Origin: Amia ocellicauda
Taxonomy: Eukaryota; Chordata; Actinopteri; Amiiformes; Amiidae
DNA: 64,000 nt
Reading direction: 5' to 3'
Assembly (NCBI RefSeq): GCF_036373705.1
Contig: NC_089864.1
Location: 4,307,001 to 4,371,000, forward strand
Shown: positions 1 to 11,114 of the stretch, one piece after another
How positions within the stretch are numbered: the first letter of the stretch is position 1
Layout: every line of letters begins with the position of its first letter
The notes under the pieces: model-generated
Database searches by the model: none
What the model was told of the DNA's origin: nothing
The model's input: the letters and a program-made list of their open reading frames with translations, nothing else
Translations under genes and position numbers: made by a program

Positions 1-391
1 GTACATTAATGTACACTTGCGTTTAAAATAACACAGGTTACCCTATAGTATAAACAGTACAAAGCATTAAATACCAACCATTTGTAACAATCGTAATTTG
101 TCTTCCGACTCTGTCCCCCAAAACATTTAGCTGCATGACGAGGCTGGTAACGCAATGTACAAGTGTAACGTGAGACAGCCTGTGTATTGCCAAGAACAAG
201 ACAAGAACGATGATAGAAACATTTAGCCTGTGCTTTAAACCCCTTGCTATAAATAACCGATTCATAGCATTGCAACAAAATATTAAAAAACATGTTTTTA
301 ATTGGGATTTCACTGAAGATATAGGAAAAGTTAATATTGCCATGAAAATGGGCTGACAGAGTATGAAACCTGCGGCAGTCGCAGTACTCAC
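1..391. other. Presumed intron 1 of gene G (leftward)
   Basis: This stretch lies downstream, on the minus strand, of the gene G leader exon. I see no exon, repeat or RNA gene in it. It is read as intron because the leader exon ends in a clean GTGAGT donor and no V exon lies inside the window. Confidence 0.4.
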
Positions 392-882
392 AGAGGAAGA
401 GGAGCAGAGCCGCCCTGCTGTCCAGCCCGTCCATCTCAGCAGACACTGACTGCACTGGAGAGACTGGGGCTCTCGGTCTGTCTTCCTGTGTGAGACTGTG
501 CGCTCTTATCTACTGTCTGATTTGAATGTCACCAATGGGGAGCATCAGCATGACTGTGATTGTAATTTGTAGCAGCACACTTCATTTCACTTCATCAGAC
601 CACGAACCGTCCAAATATCTCTGTCTTCACTGGCCCTTCCTCAGAAATGAAGTGTGCTGCTACAAATTACAATCACAGTCATGCTGATGCTCCCCATTGG
701 TGACATTCAAATCAGACAGTAGATAAGAGCGCACAGTCTCACACAGGAAGACAGACCGAGAGCCCCAGTCTCTCCAGTGCAGTCAGTGTCTGCTGAGATG
801 GACGGGCTGGACAGCAGGGCGGCTCTGCTCCTCTTCCTCTGTGAGTACTGGGACTGCCGCAGGTTTCATACTCTGCCAGTCC
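350..882. repeat. Near-perfect 238-bp inverted repeat with 57-bp spacer carrying two divergent leader exons
   Basis: Arm 350-587 is the reverse complement of arm 645-882, with about four mismatches, mostly at the outer end. The spacer is 588-644. Each arm holds a leader exon and about 150 bp upstream of its ATG, so the presumed promoters of genes G and A face each other. Confidence 0.9.
392..434 (-). CDS. NITR-like gene G, leader exon only (gene runs off the left edge)
   Basis: This 43-bp exon encodes MDGLDSRAALLLFL plus one base and is followed on the minus strand by a GTGAGT donor (phase 1). It is the same as the leader exon of gene A at 798-840, in inverted orientation. The peptide is a short hydrophobic signal sequence that would direct a receptor to the secretory pathway. 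The V, stalk/transmembrane and cytoplasmic exons would lie left of position 1, so the class of receptor is inferred only from identity with gene A. It may be a functional gene, or only a leader copied by the inverted duplication that contains it. Nothing in the window decides between these. Confidence 0.6.
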
Positions 883-1748
883 GTCTAAATTGATTATTGA
901 TATCTTTAACACGTTGGAATGCATTGCATGCTATTTTCGATTTAGTCAGATACCCTCCCTCCTTAAAAAAAGCTACGAACAAGGCTACAACGTGCCCCTG
1001 TGAGAACTGACAATCAGCGTGCTGGAATAAACCAGTGGTAGGTAGTCATCAATGTTTTACATCAAGTTGAAATTGTCGTCGTCTCCTAAAAATAATATAG
1101 CCATACCTACACATAAGAACTAAAAATAAAGGAAACATTACTAAGGCACATCTATAAATCAGATTGTATGCTGAGAAGAAGCACTCCTGAAGTATAAGAA
1201 CACATTATTCTGAGGTAAAAGATCAGTATACAGTAGCCTGCTTAACTGTACTTCTGTTGATTAAGATTTAACATTTGTTGTCATGTTTTCAGTTTAGGTA
1301 AAGAGTCGGCAGCTACATGTTGGTGTAAACCCTGGGTGAATATGGGCCAAAATTGGGTCTAAAATTAAATAAACTCACACATTATCCTAAAGTAACTGTG
1401 ACAGTCAATGAGCTTTATTGAATGCAACCTTTAAAAGAATTCCGTTGTAGGATCATTGTTAAGCAATGGAGGCAACGGAAAGCTATTCTGCTTTCATCAG
1501 CCCTCGAAATACTATGCGATTAACTCCACAAATTAACCGTATGAAGCACAAAATGCAGAAAAACAATATCGTTTATTTTTTTCTTGAATAAACTTTAGTA
1601 TTTATGTTGAAAATATTTTCAATGTAGCGTATTTGTTTAATGATACATTTTATACATATAATATAAATATAAATATAATGTAATTAACACAAGCTCCAGT
1701 AAAATGCGTCTGGTACTCAGACTAAATATTATACATATATACTTAAAC

Positions 1749-1793
<45 letters not shown>

Positions 1794-4700
1794 TTGTAAT
1801 AAATAAATATGGGGGGGGATTGGTGGACTAGCGTATATGAATGTTACTTATATAGAGAAAAAGGATATAGACGTTACAAAAACTCAGTTTCAGTTTTAAA
1901 GGAAAGGGTCACTCACATTACTTTATTTAAAATGCGACGACTCTGTGTCCCGCTGCTGTAGTGGTGTCTGTCCTGAGCCGCTCCTCTGTGTCCCGCTGCT
2001 GTAGTGGTGTCTGTCCTGAGCCGCTCCTCTGTGTCCCGCTGCTGTAGTGGTGTCTGTCCTGAGCCGCTCCTCTGTGTCCCGCTGCTGTAGTGGTGTCTGT
2101 CCTGAGCCGCTCCTCTGTGTCCCGCTGCTGTAGTGGTGTCTGTCCTGAGCCGCTCCTCTGTGTCCCGCTGCTGTAGTGGTGTCTGTCCTGAGCCGCTCCT
2201 CTGTGTCCCGCTGCTGTAGTGGTGTCTGTCCTGAGCCGCTCCTCTGTGTCCCGCTGCTGTAGTGGTGTCTGTCCTGAGCCGCTCCTCCGTGTCCCGCTGC
2301 TGTAGTGGTGTCTGTCCTGAGCCGCTCCTCTGTGTCCCGCTGCTGTAGTGGTGTCTGTCCTGAGCCGCTCCTCTGTGTCCCGCTGCTGTAGTGGTGTCTG
2401 TCCTGAGCCGCTCCTCTGTGTCCCGCTGCTGTAGTGGTGTCTGTCCTGAGCCGCTCCTCTGTGTCCCGCTGCTGTAGTGGTGTCTGTCCTGAGCCGCTCC
2501 TCTGTGTCCCGCTGCTGTAGTGCTGTCTGTCCTGAGCCGCTCCTCTGTGTCCCGCTGCTGTAGTGGTGTCTGTCCTGAGCCGCTCCTCTGTGTCCCGCTG
2601 CTGTAGTGGTGTCTGTCCTGAGCCGCTCCTCTGTGTCCCGCTGCTGTAGTGGTGTCTGTCCTGAGCCGCTCCTCTGTGTCCCGCTGCTGTAGTGGTGTCT
2701 GTCCTGAGCCGCTCCTCTGTGTCCCGCTGCTGTAGTGGTGTCTGTCCTGAGCCGCTCCTCTGTGTCCCGCTGCTGTAGTGGTGTCTGTCCTGAGCCGCTC
2801 CTCTGTGTCCCGCTGCTGTAGTGGTGTCTGTCCTGAGCCGCTCCTCTGTGTCCCGCTGCTGTAGTTCTGGTCCAGCGGGAGAGTCTGTGTGAAGCGGCCG
2901 AGCGGCGGACTGTCAGAGCCGGGGACACCGTCACCCTGGACTGCGGTGTCAAACACAGTCAAAAAACTCGCTGGTTTGTGCAGCGAGGCGAGGAGGCTCC
3001 GGTTCAGAAGATCGCCGGCAGCAGAAGAGCTGGGAATCACAATGAAGCTATTGCAGATGAGACAGACGATCAGCGCTTCTCTGTGCTGTGGAACAACAGC
3101 AGCAGCTCCATCAGCCTGAAGATCCAGAGCATCACTGACACAGACCTGGCGCTGTACTACTGCATGGAAATAGATGGTACACGGCTGGTATTTGGAAATG
3201 CGACCAGGCTTGTATATGGAGGTGAGGGATGTGAATCAATAGTGTGTATCAACGCTGAATTCTACGTATAAATTGTGTATCCTATATGTTAATATCTTAA
3301 ATGTCTTAAATGTTCATGTTTTGTACTTCAACTGCCCATTGTTATTTATCCATCTCAAATGATGAATTAGCGTGCATTCATTTATATCTGTACCGAACTT
3401 GAAATCCTTTGCATTGCTAATAAGTAAAACAGTTTAAAAAATGCATAGTAGGCCTACTTACTGTGATTATTTTTCTCTACCTTGAAACATTAATTGCTGA
3501 CGTTTGTACTTGTTTGACCCTGATGTTTACAGGTGATCAGAACTCTTCCACTATACATTCATCCTCACCAACAGCCTCTCTCTTCAATTCTTCCTCCTCC
3601 TCTCTCTCTCCATCTCCCTCTCCCTCCTCCTCTCTCTTTCCATCTCCCTCTCCCTGTGCCCCCTGTGTGCTGAGCTGGGCGCTGCTGGGCTGTGTGTCTG
3701 CAGGCTGCCTCCTGCTCTCCGGCTGTCTCTGCTGCCTCTGGAGCAGGAGAGGTGAGACTGTCCTCTCTCAGAGCTACTACAGTGTCATAGTGTTTCCATG
3801 ACATTAATGGGTTATATCAAGTTGGGCCACTGATGTCTCTGTGTTTTCCTGACAAGAGATAAGTTCTCTTCCAGGGTGTATTGAGGCCTGTCCAAACCTC
3901 TTCCCAGTGGCAAAACGGCAGGGAAACATGCCACATATGCCACCCACCCAGCTTCTTATTCACTCTGTTGTGCACATTTACCATTACAAGTTGCATATTT
4001 AGCAATTGCTTTTATGAGTTAAATCACTTTGGGACCCTGATGTCTCTGTGGATTCTTCACCAGGGACAATTTCTCTACCAGGTACAAATGTATTTAGCCC
4101 GGCCCAATGTGGCTTTCATTGGCAAAACAGCAGGTAAAATGCCACATATGCCAACCTATTTATACAAGTCATTTATTTAGCAATTTAAGTAACGGGTTAA
4201 TTTGCATTGGGCCACTGTTTTCTCTTGGAACAAATGGAAGCTGCGTGAATAAGAAGCTGCAAATAAGAAGCCAACTTCAGCTTTGTGTTAGTCCCGTACT
4301 TAGTCTCCTCTAGAGGCAGCAGCAGTGATTTTGGGGTTTGTTGCAATGGAGACACTGTTTATTTAATTCTGCTGAAGAAACTACAATATTATTATTATTA
4401 TAGTTGTTTTGTGATCTACATATTAGACAGAAGTAGAGAATTTTGCTGTCTGACCCCTAACTCTGTCTCTCTCTGTGTTTCTCTGCGTCCAGGTGGTGTT
4501 CAGTGTGTCGGGGCGCAGAGGAGTCCAGGGCAGAGCAGGAGTGAAGGAGCAGCGCAGGTATTGTGTACAGTCCTGATGGACACACTGTAGAGAGAGGAGC
4601 ACACAGGGGAGCCGCTCGACACACTGTAGAGAGAGGAGCACACAGGGGAGCCCCTCGACACACTGTAGAGAGAGGAGCACACAGGGGAGCCGCTCGACAC

Positions 4701-5113
4701 ACACTGTAGAGAGAGGAGCACACAGGGGAGCCGCTCGACACACACTGTAGAGAGAGGAGCACACAGGGGAAATGAATCCATCAGTTGTTTGTTAGCTCTG
4801 ATGTCTAGCAAGTGTGAAGAATGTGTATTCATTGGGTCATTATCACTGAGCTGTAATGACAGTAAAGGAGTGTAATGTTTGCCATTTTAAATGTTCTATC
4901 CACTCAATGTTAAAACAACTTGAATTTCTGTGTAGACATTCAAATAAACATGTCATTCCAAAGGCTCTTGAGGGGGTGAAATTCAAGCTGCTGATATATC
5001 TCCATCCATCAGCCTTTATCAATCCACTACAGGATGAGGCTGGCGAGTGTCTCTCTCACACACACACAACTGCAGTATATACAGCTCTGGGAAAAATTAT
5101 TTTTTTCCAGAGC

Positions 5114-5192
<79 letters not shown>

Positions 5193-8035
5193 TCACCTAA
5201 ACGATTATTAGGAACACCTGTCCAATTTCTCATTAATGCAATTATCTAACCAACCAATCACATGGCAGTTGCTTCAATGCATTTAGGGGTGTGGTCCTGG
5301 TCAAGACAATCGCCTGAACTCCAAACTGAATGTCTGAATGGGAAAGAAAGGTGATTTAAGCAGTTTTGAGCGTGGCATGGTTGTTGGTGCCAGATGGGCC
5401 GGTCTGAGTATTTCACAATCTGCTCAGTTACTGGGATTTTCACGCACAACCATTTCTAGGGTTTACAAAGACAGGTGTGAAAAGGGAAAAACATCCAGTA
5501 TGCGGCAGTCCTGTGGGCGAAAATGCCTTGTTGATGCTAGAGGTCAGAGGAGAATGGGCCGACTGATTCAAGCTGATAGAAGAGCAACTTTGACTGAAAT
5601 AACCACTCGTTACAACCGAGGTATGCAGCAAAGCATTTGTGAAGCCACAACACGTACAACCTTAAGGCGGATGGGCTACAACAGCAGAAGACCCCACCGG
5701 GTACCACTCATCTCCACTACAAATAGGAAAAAGAGGCTACAATTTGCACAAGCTCACCAAAATTGGACAGTTGAAGACTGGAAAAATGTTGCCTGGTCTG
5801 ATGAGTCTCGATTTCTGTTGACACATTCAGATGGTAGAGTCAGAATTTGGCGTAAACAGAATGAGAACATGGATCCATCATGCCTTGTTACCACTGTGCA
5901 GGCTGGTGGTGGTGGTGTAATGGTGTGGGGGATGTTTTCTTGGCCCCTTAGTGCCAATCGGGCATCGTTTAAATGCCACGGCCTACCTGAGCATTGTTTC
6001 TGACCATGTCCATCCCTTTATGACCACCATGTACCCATCCTCTGATGGCTACTTCCAGCAGGATAATGCACCATGTCACAAAGGTCGAATCATTTCAAAT
6101 TGGTTTCTTGAACATGACAATGAGTTCACTGTACTAAACTGGCCCCCACAGTCACCAGATCTCAACCCAATTGAGCATCTTTGGGATGTGGTGGAACGGG
6201 AGCTTCGTGCCCTGGATGTGCATCCCACAAATCTCCATCAACTGCAAGATGCTATCCTATCAATATGGGCCAACATTTCAAAAGAATGCTTTCAGCACCT
6301 TGTTGAATCAATGCCACGTAGAATTAAGGCAGTTCTGAAGGCGAAAGGGGGTCAAACACAGTATTAGTATGGTGTTCCTAATAATCCTTTAGGTGAGTGT
6401 ATACACACACACACAGACACGCACACACATATATATGTATATATTTAAAACAAAGACAAATATACAGCAAACAAGTGTGAATGTTTGATGTTAATTCTGT
6501 AATGAAGTTAATTCTTGTCACTGTCATTGTAGTGGGTTTCATTGTGTACATGAGCTAATTACATGTCTCATTACATGAGCTTGTTACAGTTACGCATTCT
6601 CTTTGAAGTCTGTGTGTGTGAATCTCACACATCAGCAGAAATGGTTTGTCACTCTGCTGGGTGGCGCTGTGTGTGGAGTGCTTGGAGCTGCACCTGAGAG
6701 ATAGCATGGTATGAATTTGAACAGGGGACTGCACCGTCTACACCAAAGCAAAACAACATGTCCTTTAAGATACTGATATCTCCTAAAACTGTACCTGAGA
6801 AAATGCTTGTATATTGTTTTAAAATCAACACTTGATCTGTCTGGGTATTTATTTATCATATATACATAAACTATCTCTGTATTATATACACTACCATTCA
6901 AAAGTTTGGGGTCACTTTGAAATGTACTTGTTGTGTCCTTTACAATAACATCAAATTGATCAGAAATACAGTGTAGACATTGTTAATGTTGTAAATGACT
7001 ATTGTAGCTGGAAATGGCTGATTTGTAATGGAATATCTACACAGGTGTACAGAGCCCCATTATCAGCAATCATCAGTCCTGTGTTCCAATGGCACGTTGT
7101 GTTTGCTAATCCAAGTTTATCATTTTAAAAGCCTAACATTAGAAAACCCATTTGCAATTATGTTAGCACAGCTGAAACTGTTGTGCTGATTAAAGAAGCA
7201 ATAAAACTGGCTTTCATTACACTAGTTGAGTATCTGGAGCATCAGCAATTGTGGGTTCGATTACAGGTTCAAAATGGCCAGAAACAAAGACCTTTCTGCT
7301 GAAACTCATCAGTCTATTCTTGCTCTAATCAGAATAGAAAGAGGAGTGGAGGCCCCGGTGCACAACTGAGCAAGAGGACAAATACATTAGAGTGTCTAAT
7401 TTGAGAAACAGATGCCTCACAGGTCTTCAACTGGCAGCTTCATTAAATAATGCCCGCAAAACACCAGTCTCAACGTCAACAGTGAAGAGGCGACTCCAGG
7501 ATGATTAAAAATCATTATTTCTAACCTTGTCAAAGACTATATTTCCTATTAATTTTGTTATATGTCGTATTCAAACTCATTTCATGTATGTTTTCATGGA
7601 AAACAAGAACATTTCTATGTGACCCCAAACTTTTGAACGGTAGTGTCAAATGTGTCAGATTAACAGATATAGTCTTGTGGTTTTACAGAATAGTCCACAC
7701 CAAATTGCTGCATGAAAGCAGTGGGAATGGGTGAGACTAGTGTTTGTATTTCTGTAGTGTTGTGATGATGATGTGTATAGGCCCTTATATTTCATAAGAA
7801 TTCACATTTTTAAACTGCAAAAGGATGTGATTGACAACTGTGAAGTATGGACTTGTCATTTTTTATTGAAACCAACATTGTTTATTTATATTTATTTACC
7901 TCTCAGGTGGAAGACAGAGATGTGAATTATGCCTCTCTGGAGATCCGTACAGAGCCCCAACGCCCCAGGACTCGACCAGAGGAGAAGGAAGACCTCTGTA
8001 CTTACTCTGACATTAATCACTGTAGGAGGACATGA
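798..8035 (+). CDS. NITR-like inhibitory receptor, gene A (5 exons, 270 aa)
   Basis: The exons are 798-840 (leader), 2865-3221 (V), 3533-3751 (stalk and transmembrane), 4493-4557 and 7907-8035. Phases are 1-1-1-0 and the total is 270 codons plus stop, with no interruption. The V exon shows ESLCEAAERRTVRAGDTVTL, the first canonical Cys (LDCG), the core Trp (TRWFVQ), LALYYC, and a J-like FGNATRLVYG in the same exon. The last feature is the NITR hallmark. Next comes a stalk of about 40 residues rich in Ser and Pro, a Cys-rich transmembrane segment (CVLSWALLGCVSAGCLLLSG) without a charged residue, and a tail with a consensus ITIM, VNYASL, and an ITIM-like CTYSDI. By family knowledge such a tail would recruit SHP phosphatases in leukocytes. 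Intron 1 holds the 43-bp minisatellite and intron 4 holds a Tc1 element. NITR is the best fit, though another VJ-type fish receptor is possible. Confidence 0.82.
883..1940. other. Intron 1 of gene A, upstream part
   Basis: This is AT-rich sequence with no exon signal that I can support. It contains an (AAT)n microsatellite near 1750-1792 and a G-run near 1811. Confidence 0.5.
1749..1792. repeat. (AAT)n microsatellite
   Basis: About 14 uninterrupted trinucleotide copies lie in intron 1 of gene A. Confidence 0.9.
1941..2864 (+). repeat. 43-bp minisatellite, 21 full units plus a final partial unit, ending in the V-exon acceptor of gene A
   Basis: The unit starts CTCTGTGTCCCGCTGCTGTAG, where the last TAG is the acceptor, and continues TGGTGTCTGTCCTGAGCCGCTC after that point; it repeats every 43 bp. 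The first unit starts at 1941 and the last, partial one at 2844. That last partial unit is the real polypyrimidine tract and TAG acceptor of the V exon that starts at 2865. Single-base variants occur in a few units (near 2288 and 2522). The antisense strand has no stop in any of the three frames, which produces long spurious minus-strand ORFs. Confidence 0.95.
4579..4770 (+). repeat. 39-41-bp minisatellite, 5 units, just after the exon 4 donor of gene A
   Basis: The unit begins CACACTGTAGAGAGAGGAGC and recurs five times, starting about 20 bp after the GTATTG donor at 4558. The matching place in gene E (60825-60840) has only one copy of the first part of the unit, so this is an expansion specific to A. 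Confidence 0.9.
5081..5116. repeat. Short palindromic MITE remnant (ACAGCTCTGG termini)
   Basis: It starts ACAGCTCTGG and ends CCAGAGCTGT as an inverted repeat with almost no internal sequence. Longer relatives are at 10111-10190 and 36758-36833. It is followed by (GT)n and (AT)n tracts to 5189. Confidence 0.75.
5117..5189. repeat. (GT)n(AT)n compound microsatellite
   Basis: A GT tract runs into an AT tract, and the first Tc1 copy is inserted at a TA at its right end. Confidence 0.9.
5190..6400 (+). mobile_element. Tc1/mariner DD36E element, copy 1 (in intron 4 of gene A)
   Basis: The terminal inverted repeats CACTCACCTAAA and CTTTAGGTGAGTG are flanked by TA on both sides (5188-5189 and 6401-6402). 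It belongs to the same family as the copies at 19428-20648 and 40536-41756, and is about 10 bp shorter. Confidence 0.92.
5338..6367 (+). pseudogene. Tc1/mariner DD36E transposase, frameshifted
   Basis: The reading frame begins MGKKGDLSSFERGMVVGARW (helix-turn-helix region) and continues through the first catalytic Asp (AWSDESRFLL). Near 5943 it lacks 11 bp that are present in the other two copies (the part encoding HTLG), which shifts the frame. The C-terminal part, with the second Asp (FQQDNAPCHKG) and the final Glu (SPDLNPIEHLW), continues in another frame from about 5951 to 6367. The intact relatives are 346 aa. This copy should make no active transposase, although its terminal repeats look mobilisable by the intact copies nearby. 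Confidence 0.9.
6889..7645 (+). mobile_element. Internally deleted Tc1-like element
   Basis: The terminal inverted repeats are CACTACCATTCAAAAGTTTG and CAAACTTTTGAACGGTAGTG. A TA precedes the left end; the right flank is degenerate. The inside keeps only the N-terminal transposase region: ATG near 7274 (MARNKDLSAETHQSILALI) and, after breaks, a stretch like RCLTGLQLAASLNNARKTPV. The catalytic core is missing. It lies in intron 4 of gene A. Confidence 0.85.
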
Positions 8036-9631
8036 AAGCCTTTGCCCTGGGGAATGCTGTGTGTATATGGTGCAGTGGCACACCTGTGTGGTGAGACTGA
8101 GCAGTGATGATGATGATGATGATGATTATTAATATTTATAATACATTTTAATAATTAGTACCTTTTTTCAAAGCAGCTCCTCCTAAAAATGGTAGCTTAT
8201 TATTGTACATCATTATTATTATTATTATTATTAAACAACTGTACAGCACAGCAGGAGCTCTTGAGACAGAATTGGAGTTTACTCAGAGTAAGAGATCAAT
8301 TTCAGTTCAAGTCTTGAATTAATAATGAATTGGAATTGAGAGACATGGAATTTCCATGTCCATTCCGCTAAACAACAGCAATAATATAGAACTATTATTA
8401 TAATTTACATACATGTTTAAGGAATAGTATTTTCAGTTTAGTCTGGCTGAAAATTAAGCACATATGGACATAGGCGTAGTTTTAGAGGGTGACACGTCCC
8501 CCCCAATGTTGAGAGAACCTTAACTTGTGCCCCCCAACATTGTATGCCTGGCTCTATAGGCGTCTGGAACACATCCCCCCAATAATGACAGTGTCCTGTT
8601 CTGAAACTAAACCTACACCCCTGCATATGGATATAACATTAACAACAGGTGCCATCTGGTTTCCATGGGCCAGAGGAGCCTGAGCTGCTCCATGTGTTGC
8701 ACCTATTGTTGTTAAATTGCCTGTTGTCATTTGAATCTGCTCTCTATTGAAAATCAATGTTAATGTGTATTTTAACTAATCAACTTGAATTGAATTGAAG
8801 GAATTGAAGGAATTCCTGTACAGGGGATTGAATTGGAGTTGAATTTGTAGAATTGCAATTCTATCTGAACTGAATGAATTAGTCTAGAGAGGGACGTGAA
8901 CTGAACAAACTGATGTGGACAATGAACTGAATTAACATTGAATTCATGCACTGAGCCCAATCCTGACTGGAGAGCTCCAGTGCCACACAGTCAGAGCCCC
9001 CAGCCCTTTAATCAGGCCAGATGAACATGATCCCCTGCTAAACCTTTATACATTAAATCATTCCAATACACTTTGTAAAACAATGTGCCGTTATGCATAA
9101 TGAGGGTGTCTGTTAATGTAGAGCATGTTTATTTTGTTTTGTATCATTTGATTGCTTTATAATAATTAGGTTGTTTATATGGCAGTTCAAGATAAACAAC
9201 TTACAGGATATGACACTTGGTTTTCTAATTTTAACAGGATAGAACATACAACATTTAAATGAACTGTTCTGTATCTGTGTGTCTTTTATTGAGTCACTTG
9301 CATGTTAAACTTATAAGTATGATGTTAGATCATCTTTCTATATAAGCTAAAGGTTGCAGCATACACATTGTTTTTTCTGTTTTTTATAGGTGTTAAACAT
9401 CTGCAGTGTACATGCAGGTATGCTAGTAGTTTGAATGTAGGAGTTGTATTTAACATTTTTTACAAAACATTGTAATGTATTTAAAGAAATGCATGCATTG
9501 AGCACTCTCTTATTGCATCTTATAGTCTTTAAAAGAGAAAACACTTTTCTCAAGAGATTGCAAAGCACTTTCCTTTATTATGTTCATTAGTGAAATAGAA
9601 AATGAAGTCCACTGTGTTAGTGCAACAGAGA
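8036..9631. other. 3' flank of gene A: repeats only
   Basis: This region holds short GAT and ATT microsatellites (8106-8129, 8214-8233), a small inverted-repeat element (8466-8630) and AT-rich sequence. No exon is recognised. A polyadenylation site for gene A could not be fixed. Confidence 0.4.
8466..8630. mobile_element. Small MITE-like repeat
   Basis: The ends TAGGCGTAGTTTTAG and CTAAACCTACACCC are imperfect inverted repeats. Related sequence recurs at about 31266-31345. The family is not identified. Confidence 0.45.
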
Positions 9632-9906
9632 GATACTCCTCTCCAGCTCTGTGGCTGCAGGCCATTGGCTGTCCTTCAGAGGAGAGAGCAGAGCGCCTGT
9701 CTGTGAGCCTCAGCCACGGCTCTGACACACACAGCCCTGCTGCTACAGGTGTGAGCTGCTCAGAGCCCAGGTGTGAGGCGCTCACTCTCCTCACTGCAGA
9801 TACTGACACTGCAGCTGATCATGTGGGCAGATATGTGTTTGTACTTCTGCAGAAAGTTGCAGGTGCAGTTAATGAAGATGCAGCTGGAAATGCAGGCACA
9901 GAATAA
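9632..9906 (+). pseudogene. Possible Ig-like exon relic
   Basis: An open stretch encodes SEERAERLSVSLSHGSD, then CEALTLLTAD and GRYVFVLLQK. The L.L..AD....GRY.F pattern resembles the last strands of an Ig-like domain such as those in genes B and C. A related piece lies at about 51960-52085 on the minus strand and is interrupted. No flanking exon or leader was found, so I regard it as a duplicated fragment. It could instead be part of an unknown interspersed repeat. Confidence 0.3.
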
Positions 9907-10110
9907 TAATACTGCCTGTTGACACACCCTTTTATTTTGGAAAGGGAGACAAAGATAGACATTTTGACAGTTTGATTGCGTAAATACTCTACATCAACTA
10001 AATATAGGTGCCTATTGCATGGAGGAGAAAAACAGAAAAGATGTATTTGTTTGATTTCTATAATTCAAAGCAAATAATATCGATAAATACAATTATAAAA
10101 TTCCATATAT

Positions 10111-10190
10111 ACAGCTCTGGAAAAAATTAAGAAACCAGTCCAAGTTCAGAAATCAATGTTAAGTGGTCTCTTAATTTTTTCCAGAGCTGT
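10111..10190. mobile_element. 80-bp palindromic MITE (ACAGCTCTGG termini)
   Basis: The inverted termini ACAGCTCTGGAAAAAATTAAG and their complement surround a short core with an AGTGGTCTC motif. It has the same structure as 36758-36833. Flanking AT-rich DNA gives TA-type ends. Confidence 0.8.
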
Positions 10191-10560
10191 ATATATAATG
10201 CAGTTATGTAGTGTCTGCATTACTCTGCGTGCACACACCCAGACACACACAAAGATATATACACACACACACAGAATCACACACACATACTGAAAACAGA
10301 CAGAAGAAAAGTTACTAAAAATAGAAAAGCAGTAGCAATACATTCAATTGCATGCATTTTTTTGAAGTTGCTGAGTTGTGATCATGACCAGCCCCCAACT
10401 TTAAGGAAGTCAGTTTCTCAAGTTTAAAACATGTAGTGTTTCTAAAGTTTTCAAAAAAAATAATTGAATAATGTAGCTTCATACATTTTGTTAAACTATA
10501 TTTATAAAATATCTCTATTTCCTTTGTCTTCAGGATGTTGTTTTTATTATGAATTGTACT

Positions 10561-10927
10561 AACTAACTGTGGGACCGCCCAGAGACAGGTGTAGTTAACC
10601 TGAAGTCATGTGACACACCTTAATTGCACAGAGGTGGACTCCATTCACCTAATTACATGATTTCTAAAGACAATGGGTTTCACCACAGCTCACTCAGGTG
10701 TGTCATAGCAAAGGGGATGATTACTTATGCCTTCAATTATTTTTTGTTTTGCATTTGTAATTAATTTAGAACAATTTGCAGATTATATTTTTCACTTTGA
10801 CATTATGGACATTTTCTGTGTTGATCAGTGGCAAAAACTGCTGATTAAATCCATTCTGATTTCATGTTGTAACACAATGAAATGTGGAAAAGTCCAAGGG
10901 GGGTGAATATATTGGAGAGCCACTGTA
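10561..10927. mobile_element. Tc1-like remnant, one end only
   Basis: The sequence ends in a typical Tc1-family terminus (GGGGGGTGAATATATTGGAG then CCACTGTA) and contains the usual untranslated tail phrase GGGGATGATTACTTATGC. No transposase frame is present and the other end is not seen. Confidence 0.55.
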
Positions 10928-11114
10928 TACTGAAATATTGCAAGATACAGCAAGTATATTAAAGTAATAATCAGAGAGACCTAAAGACCTAAAGTTTGAC
11001 TTTCTCAAAATAATGTAATCACACCGGAAGCCTATTTACAGAACTTGAATTTGAAGTTAAATTAGGTGAAGGATACAGAGCATTTATTGTCAGAAGCCAC
11101 TTTCTCTAAATTAC

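Noticed and set aside
1941-2864. CRISPR-like array
   Set aside because: Units are contiguous with no unique spacers, and the host is a vertebrate.
2865-3221. T-cell receptor or immunoglobulin V gene segment
   Set aside because: The J-like motif is in the same exon as the V domain, no recombination signal (heptamer/nonamer) follows, and a spliced transmembrane/ITIM tail is present.
5338-6367. Two separate genes in Tc1 copy 1
   Set aside because: Both frames are parts of one transposase separated by an 11-bp deletion relative to the other copies.
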